A DNA stretch of 64,000 nt from an uncultured Gardnerella sp. (lineage in GTDB: Bacteria; Actinomycetota; Actinomycetes; Actinomycetales; Bifidobacteriaceae), in assembly GCA_947088155.1 (NCBI GenBank), contig CAMUFL010000002.1, positions 62,001 through 126,000 of the forward strand, given 5' to 3'. Under the pieces are notes generated by a model. The model was given only the letters and a program-made list of their open reading frames with translations, made no database searches and was not told the origin of the DNA. Positions 8,229 to 18,246 of this stretch are shown piece after piece. Made by a program: the position numbers and the translations under genes. Numbering within the stretch: position 1 is the stretch's first letter; each line of letters begins with the position of its first letter.

Positions 8229-10454
8229 ATGGAACCTCGGCTGGGAGATATTGTACTAAATCGGTATGTTTTAGTATCGCTTTTGCGCAATGAAGCTGGC
8301 TTGCAAGTGTGGCAAGCAAATGACCGCATACTTACGCAGGATTGTCAGCTGTTCATTGTTAGAGATTCGCGGTTCCTTCCAGAGGTCAATACAATTGCAT
8401 CTACTTTGGTTTTATCTCACAGCCGTAACTTTACTCAAGTTTTGCAATTGCAGCATCATGAATCACTAGCTCTAATTGTTACAGCGCTTGATCGTGGCGT
8501 AACTATTAATGATTATTTAGCTAAAAAGAAGTCTCCGCTAAGTTATGAGGCTATACGAACAATTGTTGCTGAAACTGCGCAAGCTTTAAGTAAGCTTCTT
8601 GGCAATAATATTACGCATCGCGCTGTTTCTAGTGATACCGTGCGCATTACTGCTACGGGTGTTGAGCTTGCTGATACTCCAGTAAGCCCGTTGCTGGAAG
8701 ACATAACGCAGCTGCAAAAGAGTAAAAATCGCCAAAAGCAAACTATGGAACATGTTGCAACTCGGCAGCTTGCATCATTACTGTATGCTCTTATTACTAA
8801 AACTTCTTCGCGAGTACAAGCGCATTTTGATGCTTCAATGCTTCCTGAAGATACGCCTTCGGAATTTAGGATGATTTGTACTCGCAGCCTTTCGCGCGAT
8901 AACGCTCAAGTAGTTCCTATGGCTTCTATTGCTGAATTAATGGCATTGTTGGGTTCGTATACTCCGCTTTCTAAGTTGACAAATAATGACATTGATATTG
9001 ACGGCGTAACTAGTGCAGCCTCTATTAGTAATGTGCGTTTGAAAAGCGCAAAAGACGATGTTATTCTTCCTTTGCCAGAAGATCTTACGCAAAGTGAGGA
9101 ACAGTTTGATGCGCAATTTATGCAGCAGAATGATGAGCAAAATATCGGCAATCTGGCTATGTCTTCGCCTTCTAATGGTGATTCTGCAGCAAACGGCGGA
9201 TCTGCAAAGTTAAGTAATAGTTTTAAGAATGCTGGGCGCACTCTTGGCTCATTGCTTAAACGAAATAATGCTAATTTGTCAGATGAAAATAACAGTGAAA
9301 ATAATTTTGATGACGAAAGTAACACTAATACGGATATTGATTTTCACGATATTGCGGCAGCGGAGATGGCAAGCATTCTTGCTCCTACAGACCTGGATAC
9401 AGATGACGCTATTTTCCCAACTTTATCCGCATCGTATAAGCATTTCCCGGATTCAGCTACTTCGCACAATATTTTTGATCGCACCAACAATACTTCTAAT
9501 CAAGTCCCAAAAAACGATATTTCTGAAACAGGCGTTGGCAGTAGTTTTGATTTTGAACACTTGCTCAGCGACAACGCTCAGCATACTGAGTTGATGTCTC
9601 GTCCGCAAAATCTAACTTCGGAAGGTGATTCTACTGGTCGCGTTCCAGTAGTAGATACCCATGGTAGGTTTATTGCTCCTGGTGAAGAATCAGCGCGAGC
9701 GTTGAGAGATGAGCTTAATAACAGTCAAGATGGAGATGAAATTTCAAGCAGCGCTCCGTCCTTGCCTCCAAGTTTCCAACCGCGAGAACAAGCTGAAAAT
9801 CTGCATAAAACAAAACAAAACTCGTCCAATAGCAACAACACTATTGCGGATGCAAAAATTTGGTTCGGCATGTCAACCAAAGTTATTGCAATCGGCGCAG
9901 TTTCGTTACTGCTTATTCTTGGCTTACTTTTAGCTTTGCATGGATTATTTGGTACGCATGAAAGTGCAGATAATTTTAGCAACAATGGCTCTTGGGATAG
10001 CACAAGCCTTGAGGAAGTTCCTTTTGGCAGCCAAGGTGTTCTTCCTCAAGAAAAGCATGTTGCTAAGAAGCATTTAGGCAAAAAGCAAGTTCGAGCTGTA
10101 CCTCAACCTGCAATTCCTAACAATACTGTGGCGTATAAGGCTGATAGGTATCAGTTCTTAAGCTTCCCTGCGCAACAACCTGGCTATGGCTACTACATTC
10201 ATTTAACTGAGCCGCAATCTGTGTATCGTTTTGTTATTTCTATACGATCTGCAGGCGGTCACGCATATCTACTTGCAGATACTAAGGATGATCCTACAAA
10301 AGGCACTCAGGTGGCAGATTTTACTTTCGATCAAAGTGGAACTACAGACGTGAAACTCACGAAAATTGTAAAATCTCAAGACTACATGCTTTGGGTTCCA
10401 AAAGACACTATGCCAAACAACAGTCTTTACATTAATTCTGTGAAACTGTACTAA
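8229..10454 (+). CDS. Pseudokinase-like membrane protein (MviN-associated type)
   Basis: A 741-residue protein with a kinase-fold N-terminus (about 1-250). The catalytic loop is THRAVSSDTV, where active kinases have HRDxxxxN, and the DFG position reads LAD, so phosphotransfer is unlikely. A long acidic, Asn/Ser-rich linker (about 270-550) precedes one membrane helix (VIAIGAVSLLLILGLLLALH, about 560-580) and an extracytoplasmic beta-rich domain (about 625-741). Mycobacterial MviN carries a pseudokinase, helix and extracytoplasmic domain fused to the flippase. Here a similar module stands alone near murJ. A role as regulatory partner of MurJ is inference. No exact family name is claimed. Confidence 0.7.
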   Translation: MEPRLGDIVLNRYVLVSLLRNEAGLQVWQANDRILTQDCQLFIVRDSRFLPEVNTIASTLVLSHSRNFTQVLQLQHHESLALIVTALDRGVTINDYLAKKKSPLSYEAIRTIVAETAQALSKLLGNNITHRAVSSDTVRITATGVELADTPVSPLLEDITQLQKSKNRQKQTMEHVATRQLASLLYALITKTSSRVQAHFDASMLPEDTPSEFRMICTRSLSRDNAQVVPMASIAELMALLGSYTPLSKLTNNDIDIDGVTSAASISNVRLKSAKDDVILPLPEDLTQSEEQFDAQFMQQNDEQNIGNLAMSSPSNGDSAANGGSAKLSNSFKNAGRTLGSLLKRNNANLSDENNSENNFDDESNTNTDIDFHDIAAAEMASILAPTDLDTDDAIFPTLSASYKHFPDSATSHNIFDRTNNTSNQVPKNDISETGVGSSFDFEHLLSDNAQHTELMSRPQNLTSEGDSTGRVPVVDTHGRFIAPGEESARALRDELNNSQDGDEISSSAPSLPPSFQPREQAENLHKTKQNSSNSNNTIADAKIWFGMSTKVIAIGAVSLLLILGLLLALHGLFGTHESADNFSNNGSWDSTSLEEVPFGSQGVLPQEKHVAKKHLGKKQVRAVPQPAIPNNTVAYKADRYQFLSFPAQQPGYGYYIHLTEPQSVYRFVISIRSAGGHAYLLADTKDDPTKGTQVADFTFDQSGTTDVKLTKIVKSQDYMLWVPKDTMPNNSLYINSVKLY

Positions 10455-10508
10455 TTGTTTATATTTATAATCAATTCTTTAGTTACGAGCAACTTGAGGA
10501 AATAATTT

Positions 10509-11450
10509 ATGGAAAACAACATTCGCAAAGTTATTATCATTGGTTCAGGTCCAGCAGGATATACTGCAGCAATATATTTAGGTCGTGCTGGGTATAAGCC
10601 GCTTGTTATTGCTGGAGCACTTACTCCAGGCGGCCAATTGATGAATACTACCGAAGTTGAGAATTATCCAGGTTTCCCAGAAGGCATACTAGGTCCGGAT
10701 TTGATGGATGCTATGCAGAAGCAGGCTGAAAAATTTGGTGCTGAAATATTGTTGGATGATGTAATTTCCGTAGATTTTAGCAGCCCCGTAAAGCGCGTAA
10801 AAGTAAGCGAGGGTGTAACTTATGAGGCTGAGTCTGTTATTGTTTCTACGGGCTCGCAAGTACGCAAATTGGGCGTGCCTGGAGAGCAGGAATACTCTGG
10901 ACGAGGAGTGTCGTATTGTGCAACATGCGACGGTTTCTTCTTCCGTGGAAAGCCAATTACGGTTGTGGGCGGTGGAGATTCTGCCTTTGAAGAAGCTCAA
11001 TTCCTTTCGCGCTTTGGATCTTCTGTCACTCTAATTCACAGGCGAGAAGAATTTCGCGCTTCAAAAATTATGGTTGATCGAGCAAAGCAAAACAAAAAAA
11101 TTCAGTTCATTTTAAGTAGCGTAGTCGATGAAGTTCACGGAGATGGTAACGAAGCTACTTCCTTGGCGATTCGCAATGTTCACACTGGAAAAACTCAAGA
11201 AATTGAGTCATCTGGGCTGTTCGTAGCAATCGGCCACACTCCAGCAACAAAGTTCTTAAATGGCGCATTAAACCTTAACAGCGATGGGACTATTGTTGTT
11301 GACGGCGATTCAACGCGTACATCTGTTGATGGTGTTTTTGCGTGTGGAGATGTAGTTGATAGCGTGTATCGTCAGGCAATTTCCGCGGCAGGAATGGGAT
11401 GCCGCGCAGCGCTTGACGCACAGGCGTACCTTAACAAAAAAGACGCATAA
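10509..11450 (+). CDS. trxB: Thioredoxin-disulfide reductase
   Basis: FAD/NADPH enzyme reducing thioredoxin in the cytosol. FAD-binding IIGSGPAGYTAAIYLGRAG (about residues 9-27), redox centre CATCDG (about 136-141), NADPH loop VVGGGDSAFEEAQFLSRFG, and the C-terminal ACGDVVDSVYRQAISAAGMGC are all intact. The length of 313 is typical. ATG 10509 follows TTGAGGA. A thioredoxin gene is not adjacent, unlike many actinobacteria where trxB is followed by trxA. It converges with murJ. Confidence 0.96.
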   Translation: MENNIRKVIIIGSGPAGYTAAIYLGRAGYKPLVIAGALTPGGQLMNTTEVENYPGFPEGILGPDLMDAMQKQAEKFGAEILLDDVISVDFSSPVKRVKVSEGVTYEAESVIVSTGSQVRKLGVPGEQEYSGRGVSYCATCDGFFFRGKPITVVGGGDSAFEEAQFLSRFGSSVTLIHRREEFRASKIMVDRAKQNKKIQFILSSVVDEVHGDGNEATSLAIRNVHTGKTQEIESSGLFVAIGHTPATKFLNGALNLNSDGTIVVDGDSTRTSVDGVFACGDVVDSVYRQAISAAGMGCRAALDAQAYLNKKDA

Positions 11451-11551
11451 AAGCACATACTCAATCTTGGTAAATCTTATACGCGTCTTTAAGTGGGATT
11501 GTTTCACCGTGCTCGCGTAATAGCGCTAATAAACTATAGAAGAATAAATTC

Positions 11552-13363
11552 TCACCTATTTCGATTGCTAGTTGAAATATTATTTGAAATAATATTTCGC
11601 GTAGATTGAACTTTACGTGGAGTTCGATTCTTTTCTTGGTTTTGAATTTGTTGAGATTGATTTTTTGCAGTATCTTCAAAAATTTTAGCAAGCGGAATAA
11701 GTGCAGGAACTTTTTTAGAAAGCTTACTAATTATTGGGGCAGATAAATCTACAAGCTCACTGGTTTTCAAAAGTAAAAGTGTAGCTAAATAAACAATCGC
11801 AATAATAATCGTCATTATAGCGCAAACAAGTATTGCATGCCCCCACCTTAACAAGCCGTGCAAATGCGGAGAATCAAGGCTTAAAACGCCTAATAGTGGC
11901 TTACGTACCAGCAATCCGACCAATATTGCAACCACCGATGCCACAACTATTTTCACGTGCGTAACGATAATACGTCGATCGTCTAAATTGCCGTTAAAAC
12001 GGTTGCGAAGCATACTAGACAAAGAAGGAAAAGTAACGAAGAAACTTATTGACACACAAGCGCCTAAAGACGCAACCCAATAAGTAGGCGGTAAGAAATT
12101 AACGCAAGAAATAAAAGTAACAAGTTCAGTAAAAAGTTGCGCTGCTGCAAAAATAAAAGGACTTTTTCCATCCTCAAATGCAAAAAACGTGCGCTGAATA
12201 ATCAAATAGCAACTCGTAAGAGGCAAACCAAAAGCCAACATCATTAACGGCATTGCCATCAAATTAGCTTCTTGCAAACTTATTGAAGGAATTAAAGCTA
12301 ACGAAATTGGCATCGGAATAACAATAAAAACAACGGTAAAAAAGCACATAATTATGCTTACGTTGCGTATTGCTTCACTTAAATCGTTACGCGCGCTACG
12401 CAAATCATGCGACGCTACTGCGCGTGAAATCTTAGGGAAAATAGCTGTTGCCACAGATACAGCAACTAAAGAGTAAGGCAGCAAAAACATGGTATAAGCG
12501 TTTTGATAAGTGGCATTACCGGCCACCTTAAACTGATCCAATCCCAATCGTTGCTCTGCTACAAAAGGAACGCTTGTAGTTATGTGAGTAGTAATCATAA
12601 CAACAATTTGCGTAACAATAACTATTCCAGTGCTCCACGCTGCAACTGGACCCATAGAACGTAAGCCAATATCTCGTATGCCAAAACTAGGACGATAATG
12701 TATACCGCTTTTCATAAGAGGCCAAAACAGCACTAAAGCTTGTGCTGCAACTCCAAGAGTCCAAAATCCGGCGGTAAGCAGTATTGAATTTCCATTCCAA
12801 AAACTCAACGGCTTATATACTGCTTTTCCAAACAAAACAATAAAAGCACCAAAACCAAGGCAGCTAATAATATTCGCCGCAACTGAGCTCCACGCGTACA
12901 TCGCAAAACGGCCTTTTGCTGCAAGCACCTGCCCAAGAACCGTGTAAAGCCCGTAGAAGAAAATTTGTGGCATGCACCACAGAGTAAACGAGCATGTTAA
13001 AGTTTGCATTTCTGCGCTGCCACCCGCATAAAGCATGGTGAGTATAGGAGTTGCAGCTGTCATAAGGATAGTAACAGCAATAAGCAGCATGATAGCAAAC
13101 GTAATCAGCTTATTTAAGCGTTCTTCAGCATTCTTCTTTTCTAGTGTGCGAACAATTTGAGGAACTAGCACAGCGTTAAAAATGCCGCCGGAAACAAGCG
13201 TGTAAATAAGCTGAGGAATCATTGAGCCAGCCTGGTACGCATTTGCTGCCAATCCCGTGGTTCCTAAGGCTGCTGCGAGTAGAATGGTGCGCAATTGCCC
13301 CGTAATGCGGGATGCGGCCGTTCCACTGGCCATAATAACGGAATTTCGACCTACTGAGCTCAT
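11552..13363 (-). CDS. murJ: Lipid II flippase MurJ (MviN)
   Basis: Flips lipid II across the membrane for peptidoglycan synthesis (MOP superfamily). The 603 residues contain about 14 membrane helices and open with the family sequence SVIMASGTAASRITGQLRTILLAAALG. The Arg of SRxxG and conserved loops are recognisable. A basic tail (about 560-603) ends the protein, without the pseudokinase domain that mycobacterial MviN carries. The start ATG overlaps the stop of the upstream DUF6049 gene by 4 bp, showing coupling. Confidence 0.95.
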   Translation of the reverse strand: MSSVGRNSVIMASGTAASRITGQLRTILLAAALGTTGLAANAYQAGSMIPQLIYTLVSGGIFNAVLVPQIVRTLEKKNAEERLNKLITFAIMLLIAVTILMTAATPILTMLYAGGSAEMQTLTCSFTLWCMPQIFFYGLYTVLGQVLAAKGRFAMYAWSSVAANIISCLGFGAFIVLFGKAVYKPLSFWNGNSILLTAGFWTLGVAAQALVLFWPLMKSGIHYRPSFGIRDIGLRSMGPVAAWSTGIVIVTQIVVMITTHITTSVPFVAEQRLGLDQFKVAGNATYQNAYTMFLLPYSLVAVSVATAIFPKISRAVASHDLRSARNDLSEAIRNVSIIMCFFTVVFIVIPMPISLALIPSISLQEANLMAMPLMMLAFGLPLTSCYLIIQRTFFAFEDGKSPFIFAAAQLFTELVTFISCVNFLPPTYWVASLGACVSISFFVTFPSLSSMLRNRFNGNLDDRRIIVTHVKIVVASVVAILVGLLVRKPLLGVLSLDSPHLHGLLRWGHAILVCAIMTIIIAIVYLATLLLLKTSELVDLSAPIISKLSKKVPALIPLAKIFEDTAKNQSQQIQNQEKNRTPRKVQSTRNIISNNISTSNRNR

Positions 13364-15978
13364 TCGTCCGGATCCTTTTTACGGTGGAATTGCCTCCAAA
13401 GACCAAGCAACCCAAGCATGAAAGCAAATATTATAATAATCGTACCGCTTTTATCGCTAATTTGCAGCGTACTAGTTATTAGTGTGTGCTCTGGTTTAGA
13501 AAAAGCGTGATTCTGATTATCTTCCAGCACGAAAGTTGCTTTAGTGTGAAGTGAAGTAGTGATTCTCAGCGGCAAAGTGATTTGTGTTTCGCTATTTGCA
13601 GGAATGCTTACTAAAGTTTTACGGCGCGTAACTATTTCCATAGCGTGAGTATCTGCAGATAAATAAACTTTTACAGGATACTGGTATGCGTTACTAATAG
13701 TTATTGGCATACTTGCTGTTTCGCTTACAGCTGTAATATCTCGTGGAGGAATTATGCGAATTCCAGAAAGCAGCGTGCTAACAAAATTTTCAGAATTGTT
13801 TTCTGCAGGATTCTGGTCGTTCGGCTGAGTGTTTTTGTTGCTGTTACCAGCTTTAACTTTTGTACTATTATCTTTTGGACTATTATCTTTTGAACTATCG
13901 TCCAGCTGACTACTTGTATTATTTGTATTATTTATTAATTCGTGTAAGGCAATATTGTCGTACAGCTTTAATAAATATTCGCACCAAGATTTTGAATTAA
14001 TTTTACTTTTTGACTTAATTGTCTGTTTTGCAAGGGCTTGAGCGTCGCCTTCTGTGTTTCGCAAGTGAATTGCTTTGCTGTGGTCAACAATATTGTGCGT
14101 GAAGTATAAAACGTCTTTTCTGCGTTTAGACAAATTGTTTAGCGTAGAGCGCCTTATTTTAGCAGTTGCGGCACTAATTCCGCTGCTGTGAGGCATTGCT
14201 CGAAGAATGCTATTTCTTCTCCAATATGGCAAGGTGTCGTCTTGCTTAATTTTTGTCATACTAGATAAATCGCTTAACGAAAGCCAATTTGATTGCTCTA
14301 GTGCGTTCATAACAGAATCAATATTGGAAATATCTGTTTTATTGGAGAAAGTAATAAGGATGTGACGGTCTACGTAAGGCTGTTCCATTTGATAGAACGC
14401 ACTTTGCGCAACTAAACGGTTTATGCGTCCTGCTTGTGTGCGCTCGCCAATAGCGTTAAAACTTGTCGGATTGCCGTTAGCTAAAGTTGTAAGCACTTCC
14501 TGCGGTGTTAGAACTCGAACGTTTCCTGCAGGAGTGTTTATGTCGTATACGCCGTCGCTAATAGCGAATTTAGATGAGTCTGAGTCAAATTCGTCTGTGG
14601 CAATAACTGTGTTGTATCCGTTGCGCTTTGCCTGTTCTAAAGCGCTAATAGTCCATTTTCCGTAAGTTTGCCAAGCAAATGATTGAATAGGATTATGTTT
14701 GCTTTGAGCGGATTGTTTTGATTCGTTTTGATTAGTAGGATTTTGCGTATTTTGCGTATTTTGCGTATTTTGTGTGTCTTGTGAGATTTGTGCAGGCTGC
14801 AATGTTTGAATGTTTTGTGTATCTTGCGAATCGCTGTAAGACCAAGATTTTTCATTAATTCCGGCGGAAAGGTATGCGTTGGGATTTTTATCGTCAGCAT
14901 ATGCGCTAATATCAAATCCGGACTTCTGCATGTATGCGTTTGGTTTAAGCGGTGAACGTGCTGCGTGCAAAGAATTTATGTCTGCAATAGTCTGCAGTTT
15001 TGCGTGTTTGCTAACTAAATTTGCTTGTTCAAGAATATGGTGAGTTTCAGATTTGCTTATTTGCAATAAATCGTTATTGTGCTGATGATGCTTTTTGATA
15101 TCAGATTTTAGTACATGCTGATTATTGGCTAAAATCGGCATTAGTGCAGTAAGCTTCATTGCTGGCAAATTAGGAATATGCATGCCATCGTTTGATCTTG
15201 TAAAGAAAGAAAGTATAGACTTGCGACGCGAATAATCGTCAGAAAAATATGTGATTTTTAACGGTTTTGGACCCCAATTCCAAATATTTTGTAATTCTGG
15301 ATTGTCTGCTGGCAGGTCAAATCGAATTGTAGATGTGCCACCTGCTGATAATTTGGCAGTTTTTACAGAACCTAAAATTTGAGGAGTTGGTATAAGAGAC
15401 TCTCCTTGAGCCCAATTTTGCAAGTCTGTGCGTGATACAAAAGTGTAGTTTGAATTAATAGAAAGCCTAACTGTTCCTTCTGGCAAAGGCGTTTCTGACT
15501 TTAGCGTTACGGTAAGATGGTACCCACTTTTGTCTGTTACAACAGGGGTTGCTTGCTTTATGCTAAGCTCAATTCCTTTGCTGTGAAAATCATCGTAATA
15601 GTACTTTTGTTGCCTATTTTTTAGGTCAGATGCAGCGTGTGAAGCGTATTCGTTTGAAGTGGTTGTATCTGCTCTTGCTTCTTGTACTAAACCAATATTT
15701 TGCGCGCTTTGAGCACCTAGTAAAGAAAATGCTATTGCTATAATCGCAATTAATGCTACCAGTAAACGAAATACCGAATAATGTACGCGATTAATTGTTC
15801 CCAGCGTTATTTCCAGAATTGCTCTCAGAAAAGAAAATATGGCACAATACACACAATGCGGAGCGTTATTCGGTAAATCCTGTGCTGAGCATGTGATTTG
15901 GTTCTTATGCGTTAGATTCTTCACTTCTGGACCGCCTACGTGCCTTTTTTGCATATAGCCATGCAACTTTGCGTTCAT
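13360..15978 (-). CDS. DUF6049-type envelope protein (Rv3909-like)
   Basis: Large predicted secreted/membrane-anchored protein of unknown biochemical function, located as in mycobacteria between a Nudix gene and mviN. A signal-anchor segment (VFRLLVALIAIIAIAFSLLG, about residues 88-107) is followed by an extracytoplasmic region that starts as a beta-sandwich. A low-complexity segment (TQNTQNTQNTQN) and a second large domain follow. A C-terminal helix (GTIIIIFAFMLGLLGLW) is followed by basic residues. The frame runs back to 15978 and would overlap the Nudix gene by 74 bp. The true start is unclear; a GTG at 15852 would put the hydrophobic segment nearer the N-terminus. Confidence 0.75.
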   Translation of the reverse strand: MNAKLHGYMQKRHVGGPEVKNLTHKNQITCSAQDLPNNAPHCVYCAIFSFLRAILEITLGTINRVHYSVFRLLVALIAIIAIAFSLLGAQSAQNIGLVQEARADTTTSNEYASHAASDLKNRQQKYYYDDFHSKGIELSIKQATPVVTDKSGYHLTVTLKSETPLPEGTVRLSINSNYTFVSRTDLQNWAQGESLIPTPQILGSVKTAKLSAGGTSTIRFDLPADNPELQNIWNWGPKPLKITYFSDDYSRRKSILSFFTRSNDGMHIPNLPAMKLTALMPILANNQHVLKSDIKKHHQHNNDLLQISKSETHHILEQANLVSKHAKLQTIADINSLHAARSPLKPNAYMQKSGFDISAYADDKNPNAYLSAGINEKSWSYSDSQDTQNIQTLQPAQISQDTQNTQNTQNTQNPTNQNESKQSAQSKHNPIQSFAWQTYGKWTISALEQAKRNGYNTVIATDEFDSDSSKFAISDGVYDINTPAGNVRVLTPQEVLTTLANGNPTSFNAIGERTQAGRINRLVAQSAFYQMEQPYVDRHILITFSNKTDISNIDSVMNALEQSNWLSLSDLSSMTKIKQDDTLPYWRRNSILRAMPHSSGISAATAKIRRSTLNNLSKRRKDVLYFTHNIVDHSKAIHLRNTEGDAQALAKQTIKSKSKINSKSWCEYLLKLYDNIALHELINNTNNTSSQLDDSSKDNSPKDNSTKVKAGNSNKNTQPNDQNPAENNSENFVSTLLSGIRIIPPRDITAVSETASMPITISNAYQYPVKVYLSADTHAMEIVTRRKTLVSIPANSETQITLPLRITTSLHTKATFVLEDNQNHAFSKPEHTLITSTLQISDKSGTIIIIFAFMLGLLGLWRQFHRKKDPDE
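14741..14776. repeat. 9-bp tandem repeat encoding Thr-Gln-Asn units
   Basis: Four head-to-tail units of TTTTGCGTA (the last degenerate) lie within the DUF6049 gene. Being a multiple of three, copy-number change would lengthen or shorten the protein without a frameshift. Confidence 0.7.
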
Positions 15979-16681
15979 TTGGATAGCTTAATATAGCGTT
16001 CAAATCTTTGAAATTAACCCATATAGCGTCTTCTGCCTCGTGATCCGGGTCGCCTAACACCGAAAGGTCGCCGCTTACATAACGTAAAGCAAAATGGTGT
16101 ACTAGTTTGTGCACGCGGTGAGTTGTTCCTGTGAACCAGTAGTCAATTGTTGCAATTGAATCAACTACTTCACCAATGATGCCAGTTTCCTCGTGAATTT
16201 CACGAACTGCAGTTTCTCTAGGTGTCTCACCTTTCTCAATATGTCCCTTTGGTAAACACCATTCAAGATGACCGCTTCTTGAGTGACGAGCAATAATTGC
16301 GACACGCCCGAGTGAGTCAAAAACTAGTCCTCCAGCAGAATATTCTCTAATAATTGGCAAATCTTGAGCGTCTAAAGATGCGAAAGTTGTAGGAGCATCT
16401 GTTAGTCTGCGCTGCGGCATAAGTGCCGGAGAGACCGCCGGAATTATTGTCGTTTTTTGTATAACTTCACTAATTTCTACTGCCTCATGTTTAGGTTCAT
16501 TATCTTTAGAAAAGATTGGAATATCAACGAAAACTTGCGTATTTTCATCATTTTGTGCGCAAGATTTTTTACTGTGTATTCTAGCTAAATCAAGAGGTGT
16601 TACAGAAGGCTTAGTCTGATTTTGGGTATGATTATCCGCAAGCTTGGCGAGCATACGTCGTAAATCTGCAGGAGTAACCAT
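15905..16681 (-). CDS. Nudix hydrolase (MutT4-like)
   Basis: Nucleotide-diphosphate hydrolase of the MutT family. The complete Nudix box is present (GHIEKGETPRETAVREIHEETGI, matching Gx5Ex7REUxEExGU). An N-terminal extension of about 130 residues precedes the catalytic domain, and the protein ends in a basic tail. The frame could open at 16831, but that would overlap the divergent pcnA. ATG 16681 has GGAG 4 nt upstream and gives about 258 residues, so it is preferred. Context (pcnA, Nudix, DUF6049, murJ) matches mycobacterial Rv3907-Rv3910. Substrate is unknown. Confidence 0.88.
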   Translation of the reverse strand: MVTPADLRRMLAKLADNHTQNQTKPSVTPLDLARIHSKKSCAQNDENTQVFVDIPIFSKDNEPKHEAVEISEVIQKTTIIPAVSPALMPQRRLTDAPTTFASLDAQDLPIIREYSAGGLVFDSLGRVAIIARHSRSGHLEWCLPKGHIEKGETPRETAVREIHEETGIIGEVVDSIATIDYWFTGTTHRVHKLVHHFALRYVSGDLSVLGDPDHEAEDAIWVNFKDLNAILSYPNERKVAWLYAKKARRRSRSEESNA

Positions 16682-16723
16682 ACACTCCACATTACTCAAT
16701 CCGCTGTGCATTGGGGTAACGGT

Positions 16724-18196
16724 ATGCTGGAATATAGATTGATTTTTGCTGAAAGGGTGTCGGTAAGGGTGACTGAAAACTTTGAGGTTTGGCCTGAAGC
16801 TGTAGAGTTGGGGCGACTTTTCGCTGAGCATAATTATGAACTTGCATTAGTCGGTGGTCCGGTTCGCGATATGCTGTTGCATCGCGTGTCGCATGACCTT
16901 GATTTTTGTACGTCTGCTCGTCCGGAAGAATTCGAGCCAATTTTGCGCCGTTGGGGACACGACGGTTTTTGGGATATGGGTCGTAAATTTGGTACGTTAG
17001 GCGCTATGCGTCGACGTGCAGATGGTACGGAAGTGAAAGTTGAAATTACTACTTACCGTTCTGACGTTTATGACCCCGATTCGCGTAAACCTGAAGTGCA
17101 ATATGGCGACACTTTGGAAGGTGACCTTTCTAGGCGAGATTTTACTGTAAACTCAATGGCTTTGCGTGTGCCTGATTTGGAATTTGTGGATCCTTTTGGT
17201 GGAGCTAACGATTTAGTGAAAGGCGTATTGCGAACTCCTGTTGATCCTCGTCAGTCTTTTGACGATGATCCTTTGCGTATGATGCGCGCTGTGCGTTTTG
17301 TAGCTCAACTTGGTTTTACTATAGAAGCTAACACTGCTGAGGCTATCGTAGATATGGCAGATCGGCTTGATATTGTTTCAGCTGAGCGTGTTCGCGACGA
17401 GATTACTAAAATGCTACTTTCGGACAGGCCTCGTAAAGGCTTGGAAGCTCTTGTTGAATCTGGCATTGCTAAGCGAGTGTTGCCAGAAATTCCAGCATTG
17501 CAGCTTGAAATTGATGAAAATCATCGCCATAAAGACGTGTTTGAGCACACTATGATTGTTCTTGAGCGCGCTATTTCTTTGGAAACTGATCAAGAAGGAC
17601 CTGTGCCAGCCCCTGATTTGACTTTGAGATTGGCTGCATTATTACACGATATTGGCAAACCGCGCACGCGTAAATTTGAGGATGGTGGGAAAGTGAGTTT
17701 CCATCATCATGATGTTGTTGGTGCAAAAATGACTCGCAAACGTTTGAAAGCGTTGCATTTTGACCATCATCTTATTGACGATGTAAGTGAGCTGGTAAAC
17801 CTACACCTGCGTTTTCACGGGTATGTTGATGAGCCGTGGACTGATTCTGCAGTTCGTCGTTATGTAAAAGATTCAGGGCATTTATACGAGCGTTTGAATA
17901 GGCTTACTAGAGCCGACGCAACCACGCAAAATCGTCGTAAAGCGTTAATGTTTGAGCGCGCGATGGACGAAATGGAACAGCGTGTGCGAGAGCTTAAAAA
18001 GCAAGAAGATTTCGATGCGATTCGTCCAGATGTTGACGGTAATGAAATTATGCAATTACTTAATTTGCAGCCAGGTCCTGTAGTTGGTGAAGCTTACAAG
18101 CATATGCTCGATTATCGTCTTGATAATGGTCCTGTGGAGCATGATATTGCGGTTGCGGAATTGCAGCGCTGGTATAACGAAACTTATAGCAAATAA
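16724..18196 (+). CDS. pcnA: CCA tRNA nucleotidyltransferase / PcnA-family protein
   Basis: Adds or repairs the 3' CCA of tRNA. The nucleotidyltransferase head shows LVGGPVRDMLLHR and the metal site HDLDFCTSARPEE. RRDFTVNSMAL and DDPLRMMRAVRFVAQLGF follow, then an HD domain (LLHDIGKPRTR, about 300-310). The frame is open from 16706. ATG 16724 has TTGGGG 7 nt upstream and is preferred; GTG 16769 is another candidate. It is transcribed away from the Nudix gene, with promoters sharing a very short spacer. Confidence 0.93.
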   Translation: MLEYRLIFAERVSVRVTENFEVWPEAVELGRLFAEHNYELALVGGPVRDMLLHRVSHDLDFCTSARPEEFEPILRRWGHDGFWDMGRKFGTLGAMRRRADGTEVKVEITTYRSDVYDPDSRKPEVQYGDTLEGDLSRRDFTVNSMALRVPDLEFVDPFGGANDLVKGVLRTPVDPRQSFDDDPLRMMRAVRFVAQLGFTIEANTAEAIVDMADRLDIVSAERVRDEITKMLLSDRPRKGLEALVESGIAKRVLPEIPALQLEIDENHRHKDVFEHTMIVLERAISLETDQEGPVPAPDLTLRLAALLHDIGKPRTRKFEDGGKVSFHHHDVVGAKMTRKRLKALHFDHHLIDDVSELVNLHLRFHGYVDEPWTDSAVRRYVKDSGHLYERLNRLTRADATTQNRRKALMFERAMDEMEQRVRELKKQEDFDAIRPDVDGNEIMQLLNLQPGPVVGEAYKHMLDYRLDNGPVEHDIAVAELQRWYNETYSK

Positions 18197-18246
18197 AGTA
18201 CCAATATAAGCTACGTAATTATAAACAACGTAATATTAGTAATTTT

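Noticed and set aside
16682..16831. An upstream extension of the Nudix gene to 16831.
   Set aside because: It would overlap the divergent pcnA start by over 100 bp and has no conserved sequence; ATG 16681 with GGAG is better.
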